From NCBI GenBank assembly GCA_907163375.1, contig CAJQUW010008647.1, forward strand, positions 1-64,000: a DNA stretch of 64,000 nt. Direction: 5' to 3'. Positions within the stretch are counted from its first letter, which is position 1. Every line of letters begins with the position of its first letter. Origin of the DNA: Prostheceraeus crozeri (taxonomy: Eukaryota; Platyhelminthes; Polycladida; Euryleptidae). Made by a program: the position numbers and the translations under genes. Below are positions 8,035 to 20,815 of this stretch, piece after piece. The notes under the pieces are model-generated. The model was given only the letters and a program-made list of their open reading frames with translations, was not told the origin of the DNA and ran no database searches.

Positions 8035-8639
8035 ATTACCATTCATCATTGTGTGACCAATAAAAACAGCAGGAAAGATAGTCGATAGCATCTGACGGAA
8101 GCATTTCCAAGAATTAGCGCGCCCAAGAATTTCCTAGAATTGTATCGAAGAATTGGTGAATTTGTAAGCTGATGTGTAAAACAAGGTATTTCAGACCATT
8201 ATCGAGGACTTTTGTCCGGACTGTACATGTAAGTTTATTTGACATACGTGTATATAGAAATCTCAGTAACCTGTTCAATCAGTTCATCGATAAAATTGGT
8301 CGATTGCGTCCACAGTCCTCCCATGGGGCACCATTTTGGCTATCCCAGTAAATTATCCAGCAAGCTGCCTGGCAACTTATGGTAGGAAATCATATGCCAC
8401 AACTACAGCATAAACATGCCCAACTTTTAAACTGATGAAAACAAGGGTAGTCATAGAATCTGCTGCTACCACCATACTAAGCAATTAGGGTTGTGAGCGA
8501 TACATCGGTGCCCTAGCTATTTCTGCTTGCACCTCTTGAGCATGTGCATCGAAATGATTGAACTACGACTAACTTGATGCTTCACTTTATTATTCAAATT
8601 ATTTGCAATAGTAGTTCGTTCGACAGGCCAATCAACATC
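8035..8639. other. no recognisable gene
   Basis: Sequence between the Polinton end and a retrotransposon fragment. I see no long ORF and no clear repeat in it. Confidence 0.5.
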
Positions 8640-9535
8640 GCAATCGGCCGAGGCGTCAAGCAGGACGACCCCATCTCATCCGAGTTTCCTCAATGCCTGC
8701 CTTGAGCACGTGTTTCGTCAGCTCTATTGGGAAGAGACGGCATCAAGATTAATGGACGCTGGCTCAATAACCTGCGCTTCGTCAACGACATCGTATTGGT
8801 CGGCCACTCGGTAGCGGACATACAATGGCGTCTCGTCGAGCTCGGTCTGGCGAGGACTGCCGTCGGTCTGAAGATCAGCATGACCAAGACCAAGTGGATG
8901 TGCAACTATCATGTCGCCAACAACATCATCACTGTTAGGCAGCATACGATCGAACAAGTCAACAGCTGTGTTTTCTCGGTCAGGAACTGACCATAGAACA
9001 TGCGAACGGCCGCGGGGTGGCGCACAGAAGGAAGGCCGCCTGGGTCAGTTGCGCTTCCATCGCGGAGGCGTTCCGCAACAAGAAGATCAATACTAACATC
9101 ATGGCAAACCTGTTCAACAGCTGTGTCACATCGGTTCTCCTCTACGGGTCAGAAACATGGTCGATGATCTCAGCAGGCCGACAGAAACTGGTCGTCACTC
9201 AACGCGCAATCGAACGCCGCATGATTGGTGTCAGATGTTTCGACCGCATCAGCAACGAGCGGCTGTGGACAATGACCGGTGTGGCAAACGTGATCGGCTT
9301 GACCGACAAAGCAAAGAGTAGATGGGCCGGACTCCTCGCTCGACGGAAGGACGATCGGTTGATGTAGTTCACCGCGAGGCCGACAAACTTGCAGATGACG
9401 CGATTCCCTTCGACAAAGATCTGGGACGGGACAGGATGAGACCTGGTCGGGATAGACAATTCTTGGCCGTTCCTTGTAGTCTGCACCGACAGGAACCCGG
9501 CCGCGATGACGGACTGATTTCTGATTTTGTCTGAT
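8640..9535 (+). pseudogene. non-LTR retrotransposon reverse transcriptase, 3' fragment
   Basis: Frames joined by lesions encode the C-terminal part of an RTE-like reverse transcriptase. Visible are the thumb-side palm motif (NLRFVNDIVLVGHS, with Asn replacing the first Asp of the catalytic ADD), the KISMTKTKWMCN block, ALLYGSETW-like VLLYGSETWS, and the terminal RAIERRMIGV and KSRWAGLLARR segments. The 5' part including the endonuclease is missing, typical of 5'-truncated insertion. GC content is higher than the flanks. Frames change near 8985-9017 and after 9367. Clade assignment (RTE versus a relative) is tentative. Confidence 0.8.
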
Positions 9536-9540
9536 TTCAA

Positions 9541-11189
9541 TTATATTGAATTAATTCTATCTTACATCTTTGCTACAACGTAAGAATTCCAGCCTACATT
9601 ATAATTAAGAGAAAATTTTTAAATCTGTGCTTCTTGGTGATTCCAAATCCTTAAATTCTATATCGAGAAAATGAAACTTTGCTAAGTATGCATTTACAGA
9701 TGTCCTCAGGAATGTAAAATCATTTTTTTGCTGTTAGCTGGATGCATAGTCCTACTTATTATAGCTTCTGTTTTGATTTAGTTTTAAAAAAAATCCATAA
9801 GTGATCTGTCAGTGATTAGTGCTTACATGTAGGCCTTCTTCTAGCTGTCGCTGCATGACTCTGGTGTGACTGTGGTCATCTTGCATCAGACATTGCTTGC
9901 ACGAATATTTTCTATTTCATTATCAAAAGTGTTTTCCGACATTGATACTTCTCTCTTGATTCGTGGTGTGTCGGATTAATTGTCGAACGGTTGCTGTTTA
10001 CGAGTATAATGGTTTGGGTTCAAAAATTAGATGCGGTGATATTTGATCTGCTCTTCCTTTACCGATGTGAATAGCCGGAGGGGGATTATGAAGATGACGC
10101 CAACTTTGCATCTCTGAAAGATATGGAGGAATACCTTTATTCAATCAAGCAAGAAATAATACTCACTGACATGCAAATACATGAAATGAGCCCTACAAAT
10201 ACATTATTAAGGTTTCTGATGTCAAATTAATAGCTGCCTTGTCAGGGGGACAAAATAACAGTTTCAACATAATGCATTATGTAGGCAATGCTATACAGCT
10301 GCCTTAAAACCAGCTTTTAAACTGGGCTCTAAAACCGGACTTAGTGCATTGTCTAGACCAGTATTTCTCAAGCTTTTTTCCTCATCGTCCACTTTTTATG
10401 TTAAATCTAATAATCGCCCCCTCGCTGTTCATATTATGCATGGCTGTACGTTCAATGGAAAATACAACGTAATTCGTATACCATAGATTTTATAAATTTT
10501 CATTCTGACCAGGTGTAACTCAATAGTAAGCGCCGAAATCATTTTGTCAATACAATTGACATGTAGGCCTGCAGTCCTTCTTGATAAATGTTTGGCGAAT
10601 AATTTTTAAAAACATACATTCAAATAGTCGTCCTTGTTTTAACTGTCACATGTCGAAGACATGGCATTGATGCTAAATTTTTATTCAGTGCAGGTGATAA
10701 AGGTACTCTTAGATTGTCTTTATTGTTATTTTCTGATATATTTGACTTTCTGACTTAGTTATCCATGTTTACTAGATTAGTCAGTACTTAGATTACTACT
10801 TAGTTATATATTATACTCGTACTTAATTCAGTGTGATCAAATAAGATTGACGACGGAAGGTAAGTGAGGGAATGATTGACAGTGCATTAAACGTTGATAA
10901 GTTTAACGAAACAATTCAGCGGTCTGAAATATGCTGAAAGGAATCCTTGTGCGATCAATATTCTCTGCGCACGGCTTATGATGATAATGAACAGCTATAT
11001 GAATAAATTCATCTACATACGATGATTGGTATATTTGATCAAATCCAATTGTGGAGGCACAGATCACTTCGTTCAAGTTCTTTTATCCTTGGGTGAATGA
11101 ATAACTGTCATTACCATAAGAGTAAAGAATTACATAGAGACCACACTCAATGAAAAAAAATAACACCATCAGATGCAGAATATTCTTTT
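9541..11189. other. no gene found; AT-rich
   Basis: AT-rich DNA without a credible ORF. CAGTATTTCTCAAGC at 10361 resembles one end of a hAT-type element, but no partner end was found. Confidence 0.45.
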
Positions 11190-11950
11190 GACTACTTCGA
11201 ACATGAAGAGTCCGAATAAAATAGTCGCTTGGATGCACTCAACAGTGATTGCTCAGTGAGACTTAATTCATTTACAATGAATGCTTGCAACAGGGTCATA
11301 GGTTTTAACATGTCATCAGGCCATTGTCTAGTTTCCCTAACAACATTACACTTAGCTGTTACAACTTTTCTAGCTTCATCACCTCCTGCTTTTAATAACT
11401 CAATCGGGAAGTTGTCCACCCGGGCCGATTAACGCTGTCAAGTGAATGGGTGGCCTCTCGCATTTCTGAGTCTAGTATATTTGGTTCGTTCTTGCTTGAG
11501 TCCTTCTCATACAGCTCTTCTGTGCGTTCCTTCCATCCTTGCCTGATTCCCTCAAATTCTGTTATGTTTGTTCCAGTCCGACTTTTTAAGATGTCACACT
11601 GAATACATTGTATGCCGGTGATCTCTTGTTCTTCCTCTTCTGTTGTTTTCTTCTCTTGTAAGCATGTCTCGCTGTTTGCATTTCTCCTACACACCTCTTT
11701 GTTTTTCTTTCTTGTCTTTAGAATTCAGCGCTCAGTCCTCTATCATCTTCTGATTTTGCTTTCCTTCATGTCTCTTGTGTTCGATGATTATTGCTTTATC
11801 AGGCAACCACTGTGCTGTCGCATCATTTCCCATTTTCGGAACATTTTTGTCAATAATTTCTTTGACAGTTTCTTTAATATCCGTTCAAAACTCGTTGGAA
11901 GTTTTCTCTTCTGTGTTCAAAGCTTTAAATCAAATGTGTCATAACCTGTT
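11190..11950 (-). pseudogene. non-LTR retrotransposon fragment (RT N-terminal part)
   Basis: On the minus strand the two ORFs at 11694-11392 and 11419-11192 read like the linker and start of a non-LTR reverse transcriptase: a GWKERTEELYEKD block, then DNFPIELLKAGGDEA and TRQWPDDMLKP, which match the usual D-x-I-P-x-E-L-L-K and W-P-x-D-W motifs. Upstream minus-strand sequence to about 11950 has further weak fragments. Several stops and frameshifts are present, and the fragment ends before the catalytic palm. Confidence 0.65.
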
Positions 11951-12005
11951 GTTGCTATCCTCTTTCTGTTCAAACATTGCAGTCATATTGTACTTCCGTG
12001 ATTAG

Positions 12006-14751
12006 CACATTGTGATCTGAATCACAGTCGGCACCGGGTAAGGCTGCAAACCATAGAAATCACGACTTTTCGGTTTGTCTAAGTTAGTGAGACGAGACTG
12101 GACAATGGCGGTTAGTTGATAGTCATTTCATCCGCCAATTTAGACACCGATATGGGTCAATGTCGCAAGATCTTCAGAAGAATTAAATTACTGAATTCCT
12201 GCCACAAGGCCATATATTGCAAATTATTTTATCAAAAATCTTTTATATATAAAGAGAAGGATAGCAATCGTGAATATTTGCAAAATACACTGATAAGATG
12301 CCGGAATATTCCTATTGCCAACCACTGGAAGCTGCCATCGTTTAGGTATCGCTGTCATGAAAGCACAAAGTCCACCACATTCTTCACCACGTTTTTCAAT
12401 GTCCATGAACGTTCTAGTCCCTAATTATTATAGTGTCAGATTTCTATGGTCATAAGCCATAGATGTGGAGTCCATACGGAAACGTTGCGTTGTACTAGTT
12501 GTGTGATGCGAACGTGCAACTTATTAAGCTCACGAAGAATATGTTCTCGAAATTGCAGGTGATTTATTTCACACTGTAAAGCAGGTTTTGAAGTTGCCGA
12601 CACATTTAATAGATTGCTCAATCGAAAAGCGACGATGCAAAATGCTGAAATCAAGGAAGATAAAAATGCATTGTTCTTTAAACCTCAGTTTGACCAATTA
12701 GTAGAGGTGGGGATTCGGGACCCAGATCCAATAGGGTTGAGGAAAAATAATCGGGTTCGGGTTGGGTTCGGGTTGCGTAAAAAATCATTACAGTTTGAGC
12801 ATGTTGTAACTTAATTATGGGTTTTAGGCATCACTGTTACTAATTAGGAATCGTGAAAACTATCTCAATTCTCAATGCAAGCATTCTCTTCTCATCTCGC
12901 ATTCCCTCCGACGATAGCTTAGCTAAGATACACTTGATGGACAAACTTTCCCAAAATGCAAGCAAAAAAAGCAACTTCTTATGATTGGCATAAATTCGAC
13001 TCTTTGTGATCGGGTCGGATTCGGGATGCTTTTAGGCAGTTTCGGGTTCAGGTTGGCAGGCTACATTCGAGTCGGGGAGAGTTCGGGATGTTTCGGGCAG
13101 CGTTGAGGCTTCTTTTTGGGACCACTGCATACCTCTAGTCCAGGTCACACCATTCTTTGATATCACCACGCTACCGCCTTTGTGTTCGCCCACATTACCG
13201 GTTCTGCTCATGATTCCTTCGATGAAGGCTTTGAAGATAGGCCTGCTACATCTTCCTCTCTGCTTACCTACTTCGTCATTTTTAGAGAGCGAATCATCTA
13301 TTGCCTGGCATAATGTGATTTCGTGGCACTTCCATTCTGCGAATCAGTACTAGTTTCCATTACATAGTAAATGGTCAATGCACTATTTATGAAATGAATA
13401 TAAGTACATCATGATTCACGAGTGTAGGCATTGGAAGCAGTATTGAAGCAAGTTTTCTTAGCAAAGTTTTCTCTGATGATAAATGCGCATCTTCGACCAT
13501 TCTAAGCACATGTAATGAAATGCAACGAACTAGCGTCTCAACGATCAATTGCAGGGGGTAAGACTTTCATTTATTGTTATTCTTAGAAACATTATGTTAT
13601 TATTTGCTGATGAAAATTCTGCTGAGATAATGATTGATAGCTATGGAAAAATATACAATGCGAGAATGACAGATTATCGGTCCGAAAATCTGTCAGTGAG
13701 TGTATTTAAGCATAAGAACAATTTGACAGATCAAACCGAGTTTCCCTAATACAAGTTGAGTTCCTGAACATTGTAACAAAATGAGCAATAATAATGAGAA
13801 AACCTTTTGATATGATATCAAAGTCGGATTCTATTTGATTATTGTTGACAGTTTCAATTTATACTTTGCGAATGAGTAATTTCACGAGATTATTCAGTTG
13901 GAAATAACAGCAAAATCTCCATGAAGAAGCTCTAAAGCAAATATTATTGTGCCGCTGTTATTTTGTTCATTATGTGTGATGTCTGATCAGCAGAAATTTG
14001 GCAATGCAATCAGATTTACTACAATTGTGACAGAATATTGCAAATGTAAATGTGGATACAATTGCGACGTCAGGGGTTAACATTCTCTTTCCTGTAGACT
14101 TTCTTTGTGTTTGGATTCCGGGTCACAATGAAGTAAATATTATCATGAAGAGCGCTAGCTGCTCCTGCTATATTAGTACCGCAAAGATTCGATCATGGAG
14201 ATTGGAAAAAGCCACGTGGAATCCCCAATATCCCTTCTCCACTGGAAAATGTGTGTTCGAGATGCCTCTGTGTCAGATACCTTTGCTGCGTCTAACGTTG
14301 ACGACACTTGTATTCTATCATGGACGAGCAGCTGAAAATTCTGAAGAACTGAAAAGACGGACTTGTCACACGCTAGCCTTCGCGCCTTTGTTTGAACTTT
14401 TAGATCTCGAGACCTCACATGTGCCTGGCCCCACAACTGGGTGAACTTCATTGGGTCTAAGATGGTGATTGCCACAGGCGATAAAAGGAAACGGAAGTGG
14501 TTGAAATATAAGCCTTCTCCTCCATTATACGCAGCAATGCTCATGGCACATAATTCCATTGGCAAACTTCCACAAGTTTGACATATTAGGTATTCGACAT
14601 AGTTATTGTCTTGTGCAATTAGTTTGCCATCTGATTTTGTGTTTGTTTCCACTATAACATTATTATAGTAATTAATAAAATACGAGTACATCTAATAATC
14701 AATACATGTACAAATTTAATATGTCCAATATTTTTCCAGATGGGTTCAATG
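12006..14751. other. no gene found; one possible repeat-rich element
   Basis: Short ORFs only, none with a family signature. At about 12705-13132 a TCGGG/GGGTTCGG-rich stretch begins near TAGAGGTGGGGATTCGGGACC and ends near GGGACCACTGCATACCTCTA. These ends are weakly inverted and could bound a non-autonomous DNA element. The remainder is featureless to me. Confidence 0.35.
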
Positions 14752-14923
14752 ATTGAGAAGTCATTATTTCGGATTTCTCCATCTGTTTAATTCCACACTC
14801 CACGGCACAGTAAAATACACGAGATTAAGGTGTGCTGAGAGCCATCGAAATATAGTGTATTTTACTGTACTGTGGAGTGTGGAATTAAACAGATGGGGAA
14901 ATCCGAAATAATGACTTCTCAAT
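14752..14923. repeat. foldback element, near-perfect 172-bp palindrome
   Basis: The left arm begins ATTGAGAAGTCATTATTTCG and the right arm ends with its reverse complement. Arms of about 70 bp match almost base for base around a loop of about 30 bp. It holds no ORF. This is a short MITE-like foldback element, or a recent inverted duplication. Confidence 0.85.
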
Positions 14924-17029
14924 ACAAATTTGTTGATTTTCCATCCATTTGCGGCTTGAAAAATTAATTCATTTGCTAAAAGTGTGATATCATAGCTTTT
15001 TTTGTGCTCCTTTTCAATATCGAAGGAGAATTTGAAAGTTTCAACTATAGATGAATTGCATATATGTGTGACCACTTATTTTGTGCAGCAACACATGCAT
15101 GTACGTACGTGTTTATTGAATGACAACATCAACTTGGCAAAATTGAGTCCGCCAAAGAAAACAGCGGTTCTCAAGCCTTTCTCGTCACGACACATGTTTT
15201 GATCTTTCTGTGTCGGCGGCTACCCACGAGGATAAAACATTAACAGTGTAAATTATTAGCATTCATCTGATAGGTCGTCGAAATTTAAATGCTGATTCAA
15301 TGCAATACAGTATTTTCTGAAAAACAAACCACAAAACGCAGTTTCAATTGCAACATTCAGTCATGTCGAACAGTAAATAAAAACGGGCGAATATCAAGCC
15401 ACAAAAACAAACGATTTTTTGCACTCAAAAAAGCTATTAACGTGGTGAGCGAGAATCAATTCAGGATCACTGCCTTGTTAGTTTCTGATAGCTGCAAAAT
15501 GCCACAATCAAATTGTCTTCAAGGTGATCGTGTGCCAATCGGCTATGGAATTTGTTTTTCAGCAGTAGCACGGTGGAAAATGCTACATCACATAAATATG
15601 CTGTGCCGACCCGAATCAACACCCGAGAGGCGCATTCTTGAAGTTCTACGTGTTTGGAGGACACAGACAACCAAAACTGCTTTATACTTTAAAAGCTTAT
15701 AAAAAGATTTCAGAATTATGAAGCCAAAATTATTCTAGAAACAGTTGAATCCTTAAATTTTGTTAGTAACAGGAGAATTCATTGGGAATTCACGGGGCTT
15801 TTATCATGGGAATTCATGGCGCTTTTATGAGAGAATGTAAAATATATTGAAAACACGTTGAGAGGATATTAGTAGATTTCCAAAAATTGCAAACTGTTGT
15901 GAGTGGGACGGAGGATGCATTGAATTCGAGGCCTCTGAGTTATCCATCTGACTTAGTAGAAGAAGTCATAGCACCTTCTCATTTCTTGATTCTCGAACGC
16001 TGACAAAATTGCTAACTGATGCATAGAAAACTGAAATAGATGTCTGCATTGCACTCAGACGAGATTGCAGTCTTTTACATTACTTTATGGCGAGTGGGAA
16101 AAGGCCTACATCCTCTCCATGCGAGAATAGTAAGAGAGGGGCGTCAATCACTCCAGAGGTAGAACAAACTGCAATTCTAAATGAAAAAAATGTACCCAGA
16201 CTATAATGACGTCTTTGGTGGGATTCATAAATTAATACCAGGCACGGAGGGAGTTAGTCACTCAGTTATTGTGTCGATTTTTGGTATCAAGAGAGCAGAA
16301 GGAGTTCGGAGACCACTTCAACTGGTTTAGAAGGGATTCTGAGTGCAGATGAGTGTGAGAATATTTGTGAGCATGATGTAAACGTTCGGATGAGAGTGGT
16401 GGAAAGTGACCATCAAACGTCCGCATTACAAACATAAACCCCAACATTGTCGTAAGACGTTTCCGTACGATAACTGACCAAAACATATATGAGCCATCTG
16501 CCACGAAATTCCAACTGATAATCAAAAACTAAATTTTTTGAAAAAAATTGAAAAATTGCTATTTATGGTCACCAGATGACTTCGTTGATGAGAACTGATG
16601 GCACCATTGAAAAGAGAATGCGTCAATTGTCCAGTGGTGTAGTAGTGAATCTGGAAGCGGGAAAGATTGAAAGTTCGGCAGCCAGAACAAGTTTTTGCAG
16701 CGAATGAGGCCGAAAATTAATGGTGTGCAGTTTATGTTTACTGAGAATCTGCACGTCTGCTGAGCTCTAACTGATTCCTTTTGTCAGGCAAGATCAATGA
16801 AAAGCACATGTTAATCCAATTGAACGAAGATTGCAGTTTTTGATTAAAATAAAGTTTTTAATTTTTTCTCTTATTACGGTAAAATTATTAGTCTAGAGCC
16901 ATAATTTTAGACATAGGATGTCCTACGTAATTTTCTATGATGTGCATTTGTCATTATCATGCTTCAGATTGACGATGCATGCGAGAATATGTTTAAATGT
17001 GGGTTAAATTCCTCAAAATACTTCTGCAC
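14924..17029. other. no gene found
   Basis: ORFs up to 137 codons are present without recognisable motifs or supporting signals. I cannot assign any function. Confidence 0.4.
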
Positions 17030-17975
17030 GCGAGGCGGAAGAGATCTTTTCGAGAAAATTACAAAATTTCAAAATGGCGGACAGAAAAACCGAAACTGAA
17101 TTCTGGTGCTGGATCAAAAATATTCCCAACCATTTTGTCAGCAGTTTCCTATGTAACGTTTGCCCACTCTCTTCATGAATAATTGTCAAAAAATCATGCG
17201 ACTAACCGAGAAAATTACGAAAATTCAAAATGGTGGATGGAAAAAACCGAAGCTGCATTCTGGGAGTGAATTAAAAAGATTCCTATCTATTTCACAAGCA
17301 GTGTCTTATGTAGTTTCCAAACTTAATTGCTAGAAAATCATACGATTTGCCCTTTTTAAGAAAATGACGGAAATTCAAAATGGCGGGCATGGAACCGAGA
17401 CAGTAGTGTAAGCTCGGCTGATATGCAATATGCATCAACAAGTCTTGCAGGTCCTAATGGGTTCTTAAAATTGCTTGGAAGTGTCATATTCGCTTGTGTA
17501 CAAACCAAAATATGTGATTCTGTGGTCTGCATCAGATGGATCCGACCTCCAAGACTTGTTGTTGATGCATGATATATATCAGCCGAGCGCAGACTGCGGT
17601 TTAGGTTCTATGCCCGCCATTTTGATTTTTTCTTATTTCTCGAAAAGTACAGAGCCGCATTGATATTCCAACAGTAATAACTGAAAAGGGCGTGTCAAGC
17701 TGCATAGAAAGCTGTTGGCGAAATAATTGAAACTTTCGTTTATCTAGCCCCAGAATGCAGTTTCGGTTTCATGTCCGCCATTTTGAATTTCTGTCATTTT
17801 CTTGAAAAGGGCTAATCATATGATTCTCTAGCAATTGTATTTGGAATGACCGGGTATAATTACATAGGAAACTGCTGACAAAATGATTAGAAATATTTTT
17901 GATCCAGCACCAGAATTCAGTTTCGGTTTTTCATTCCGCCACTTTGAAATTTCGTAATTTTCTAGAAAAGGGCTA
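17030..17975. repeat. large foldback element with repeated AAAATGGCGG modules
   Basis: Two arms of roughly 370-400 bp are inverted about a centre near 17490. Each arm is itself built from about three diverged units that carry a TTCAAAATGGCGG (or its complement CCGCCATTTTGAA) core next to AACCGAAACTG-type and CAGCAGTTTCC-type blocks. The arms join at AGCTCGGCTGATATGCA (near 17412) and TATATATCAGCCGAGC (near 17570). No ORF of note. The AAAATGGCGG core resembles a YY1 site. Confidence 0.8.
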
Positions 17976-19007
17976 GTCGTGCGATTTTTAAACCATGATT
18001 TTCGAAATTTTCGTACAAAAATACATCAGAAACCGTCGAGAAATATAATGAGAAATTTTCAAGATAATACTTCTCTCCTGGCACACCGTGCCAGGTAGCA
18101 TTGGGTTACGATGCTTTGAAGCGCAATTTGAATTCAGATCATCATTTAATATTCATTTATGTACAAGAAGCAGATTGAATGTGTAGCAATGGATGATCCC
18201 GTCTTATTTCACAAATTATTTGGCATAGTCGTCGCCTATCCCAAGAGCAAGTTCAAAGTAGAAATATGACATCCGATCTCAGAATTTGAATAATCACGGA
18301 ATCTGCAAATTGTCTGTTTCGCAGAAGCGCACTAAGTCTTCAGAAGTTTGCAAATCAATGACGTCAAATCTGTTAAATTCTGTTAATTACATTAATCATG
18401 AGTTTGAAGAATTCTGAAAGCGCCTTAATTTCGATGACTATCATTCTTTGACAAAAGAAAATCAATCGTAGTGCACAATTACAGAAAAAATGGGAATATA
18501 AAGAAGGGAAGAACATATTCCTATAGAATTGACTCCATCTAAAGATGAGAGATTTCTCATCATTTCATCATCTTATCTTAATTGACTTGGAAAGAAAATT
18601 TACTAAGATTTGATCCTTTTTAGTGTATGTGTTCTGGTAGACGCCGCTTATTACATAGCATCACCAGCATTGTAGACGATCTGAACCACCTATCTTGATT
18701 TTCGGCTTCTTTTGATCATGTGCTTTATTTTCTTATCAAATTCTTATTTTTGAGGAAGGTGCTATCATCATGCATGATGGGGAGCTTGGACATAACAATG
18801 CTGTTTCACTGAGTAAATGGATTTTCAGAGGTTCCTATACGGCTGCAGGCCTATATTTGTTGGTGGTTCGGAAATGCGTGACCGATGGCTGTAAACTAAA
18901 TACGAATTTAGTGATGACCAGTCAGTCACAACAACGATTTCATAATGACAGATGCATATCGAGAAAGCTCAATAGACGTGAGTTTGGTAGTCCGCGCAAT
19001 TCATTAA
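17976..19007. other. no gene found
   Basis: AT-rich sequence with one 82-codon ORF at 18770-19018 lacking any family signature. Nothing else stands out. Confidence 0.4.
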
Positions 19008-19532
19008 GGCCGGTGTAACAGTTTATTTTTACTCCCTGACAAAATTTACTCCCCAGTAAATTTTTCCTAGGAAATTTTTACTCCCCCAGTAAAATTTGCC
19101 TAGGAAATTTTTACTCCCCCCTGACAAAATTTATTCCCCCAGTAAATTTGGCCTAGAATATTCTACTCCCTAGTAAATTTAGCCTATCCGATGCAGTTTG
19201 ACTCGCTGATTTCAAATCTGTCATTGTTATCCTACAAAAACCCAGTTTTTGCTCAGTAAATGCGATTTTACTTTTTTGGAAGTCAGTTTGTGAAGTTAGC
19301 GGAACCATTTTTTGTTACTGACTACTGTTTTCTTCAATTCATGCTAGTCCCATCAATTTGAGGTTCCTAAGAACGAATCTGAAATCAGAATTGTGAAATT
19401 CTATCTCATATCAGAGATATCTAACTCTTTACTGGGGGAGTAAATTTTGTCAGGGGGGAGTAAAAATATCCTAGGAAAAATTTACTGGGGAGTAAATTTT
19501 GGCGGGAGTAAAAATTGACTGGCACACCGGTT
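19008..19532. repeat. foldback element with TTTACTCCCC subrepeats
   Basis: The termini GGCCGGTGTAACAGT (19008) and ACTGGCACACCGGTTC (to 19532) are inverted. Each arm contains four to six direct copies of a module such as AAATTTACTCCCCAGTAAA with CCTAGGAAA spacers, and the two arms are inverted relative to each other. The central 250 bp is unique. It has no coding capacity and is a non-autonomous foldback or MITE-type element. Confidence 0.85.
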
Positions 19533-20376
19533 CATAGTCGTCTGTGTTGCGGTTTGCGCATGTGACGCTGCATCCAAGGGAAGACGGAAATTCCCCGTCA
19601 TCACTAGCACGTGACTCGCATCATCGCCTCGTCCACACATGCGGCTGTCTCCGCCAGTGCCCGTACGCAAAATAAAGCGAGATGGGATACATTCAACTGT
19701 TTCCGTATTGCGCAAGGACTGTAAAGTCATTCCACAAAATTCAAGATGCAAGCATTTGCATTTGAAGTTGTTAGCAGAAAGAAATCGGAGGAGTGAGGAA
19801 CAGATAACAATATCTGCGGGATCCGTTTACAAAGAAAAAAGCGATGATAGAGTTCGACGATTTCTGTATACCAGATACAGAGATACGTAGCATATTTGCT
19901 GTATGTCGGAGTTTCATATCTTATTTAAGTCAACAATGCGATCCGCAATGCGAAGAAACTAAGAATTCCGATGTGATGCGGTCAGTTTTCATTACTTGTT
20001 TAACGAAAATTAATTCATATCAAGTGCTTTCTCCCTGTAATGACGTTGCATCATTGCGACTTGCCGTACTGACGACCATGAATCGGCCTTCACTTTTGTT
20101 ACAATTTCATAGGTTTGAATTTCTCCTCCCATCAAACAGAGTTTGATATAATCACGTTGATAATTCCTATCAGTAGAAGGCTATCTACTCGTATCATGTT
20201 TTGGAGCTTCACATACTGCATTGCTGGGTAAAACTTTTCTCCATAATATTACGATGGAAATTGTATTGTGCACACTACATGTACAAACCCATGCTTACCA
20301 ACATGTCTATAGAAAAGTCACAACGGTAATTTTCATTGAAATCATGAGCAAGATTTACTGATGGTATAGACCACTG
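19533..20376. other. no gene recognised
   Basis: Short ORFs up to 100 codons (19844-20146, plus) without motifs. Nothing assignable. Confidence 0.35.
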
Positions 20377-20815
20377 ATACAGAACTTGGTACTTCTATTC
20401 TTCCCCCCCACATTTTTCAAGTTTTCCAAAATCATCAAATTTCGCCAAAGTTAGTCACATTGGGTTTAGAATAGACTTGATCTGTCACTGAGTGACACTA
20501 CAGCACGACTGAGAAGTCTAACGTGAACCCTGGGATGAAGGATTGGTCCCTTGGATACTCAGTTAGAACACAAGGTACAGCTGTGATCATGAACTTCGTG
20601 TGATTGTTGTCTACAGACAATTGACGAGCAGTTGTCTAATTGTGAGGCTGTAAATGTTCTACAAGTCAGACAAGAGGACTTCTGCACACTCAACGCTATG
20701 CCACGTCAGTGAGAACAGGTAGGAGCAAGAGAAGACCGTTGACGATGCAACACTTCCGGGTGTCAACAACAGAAATGTGGGGGGGGGAAGAATAGAAGTA
20801 CCCAGAACTTTGCCT
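20377..20815. repeat. non-autonomous DNA element with about 30-bp inverted termini
   Basis: The left end reads AGAACTTGGTACTTCTATTC then a C tract; the right end carries the reverse complement (G tract then GAATAGAAGTACCCAGAACT). The interior of about 380 bp has no ORF. It looks like a MITE; its flanking duplication is not obvious. Confidence 0.75.

Noticed and set aside
7514-8056. A 180-codon plus-strand ORF in the terminal region of Polinton copy 1
   Set aside because: It follows the 85-bp minisatellite, its reading is driven by the repeat, and no homologue appears in the other two copies.
8052-8064. TGTGACCAATAA at 8052 and 38492, as a sign that copies 1 and 3 are two halves of one element
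   Set aside because: The position relative to the termini does not fit a 6-bp duplication on both sides, and a 12-bp AT-rich match is weak evidence.
10359-10400. CAGTATTTCTCAAGC as the end of a hAT element
   Set aside because: No inverted partner or 8-bp duplication was found downstream.
14095-14160. CVWIPGHNEV as an RNase H-like retroelement remnant
   Set aside because: The match is one short motif without flanking catalytic residues.
14173-14691. A 172-codon minus-strand ORF as a host gene
   Set aside because: No recognisable motif, no splice or promoter context, and it overlaps another ORF of similar size on the opposite strand.
19020-19180. Regularly spaced TTTACTCCCC repeats as a CRISPR-like array
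   Set aside because: Repeats are imperfect, spacers are as short as the repeats, the array is mirrored in the other arm, and the DNA is eukaryotic.
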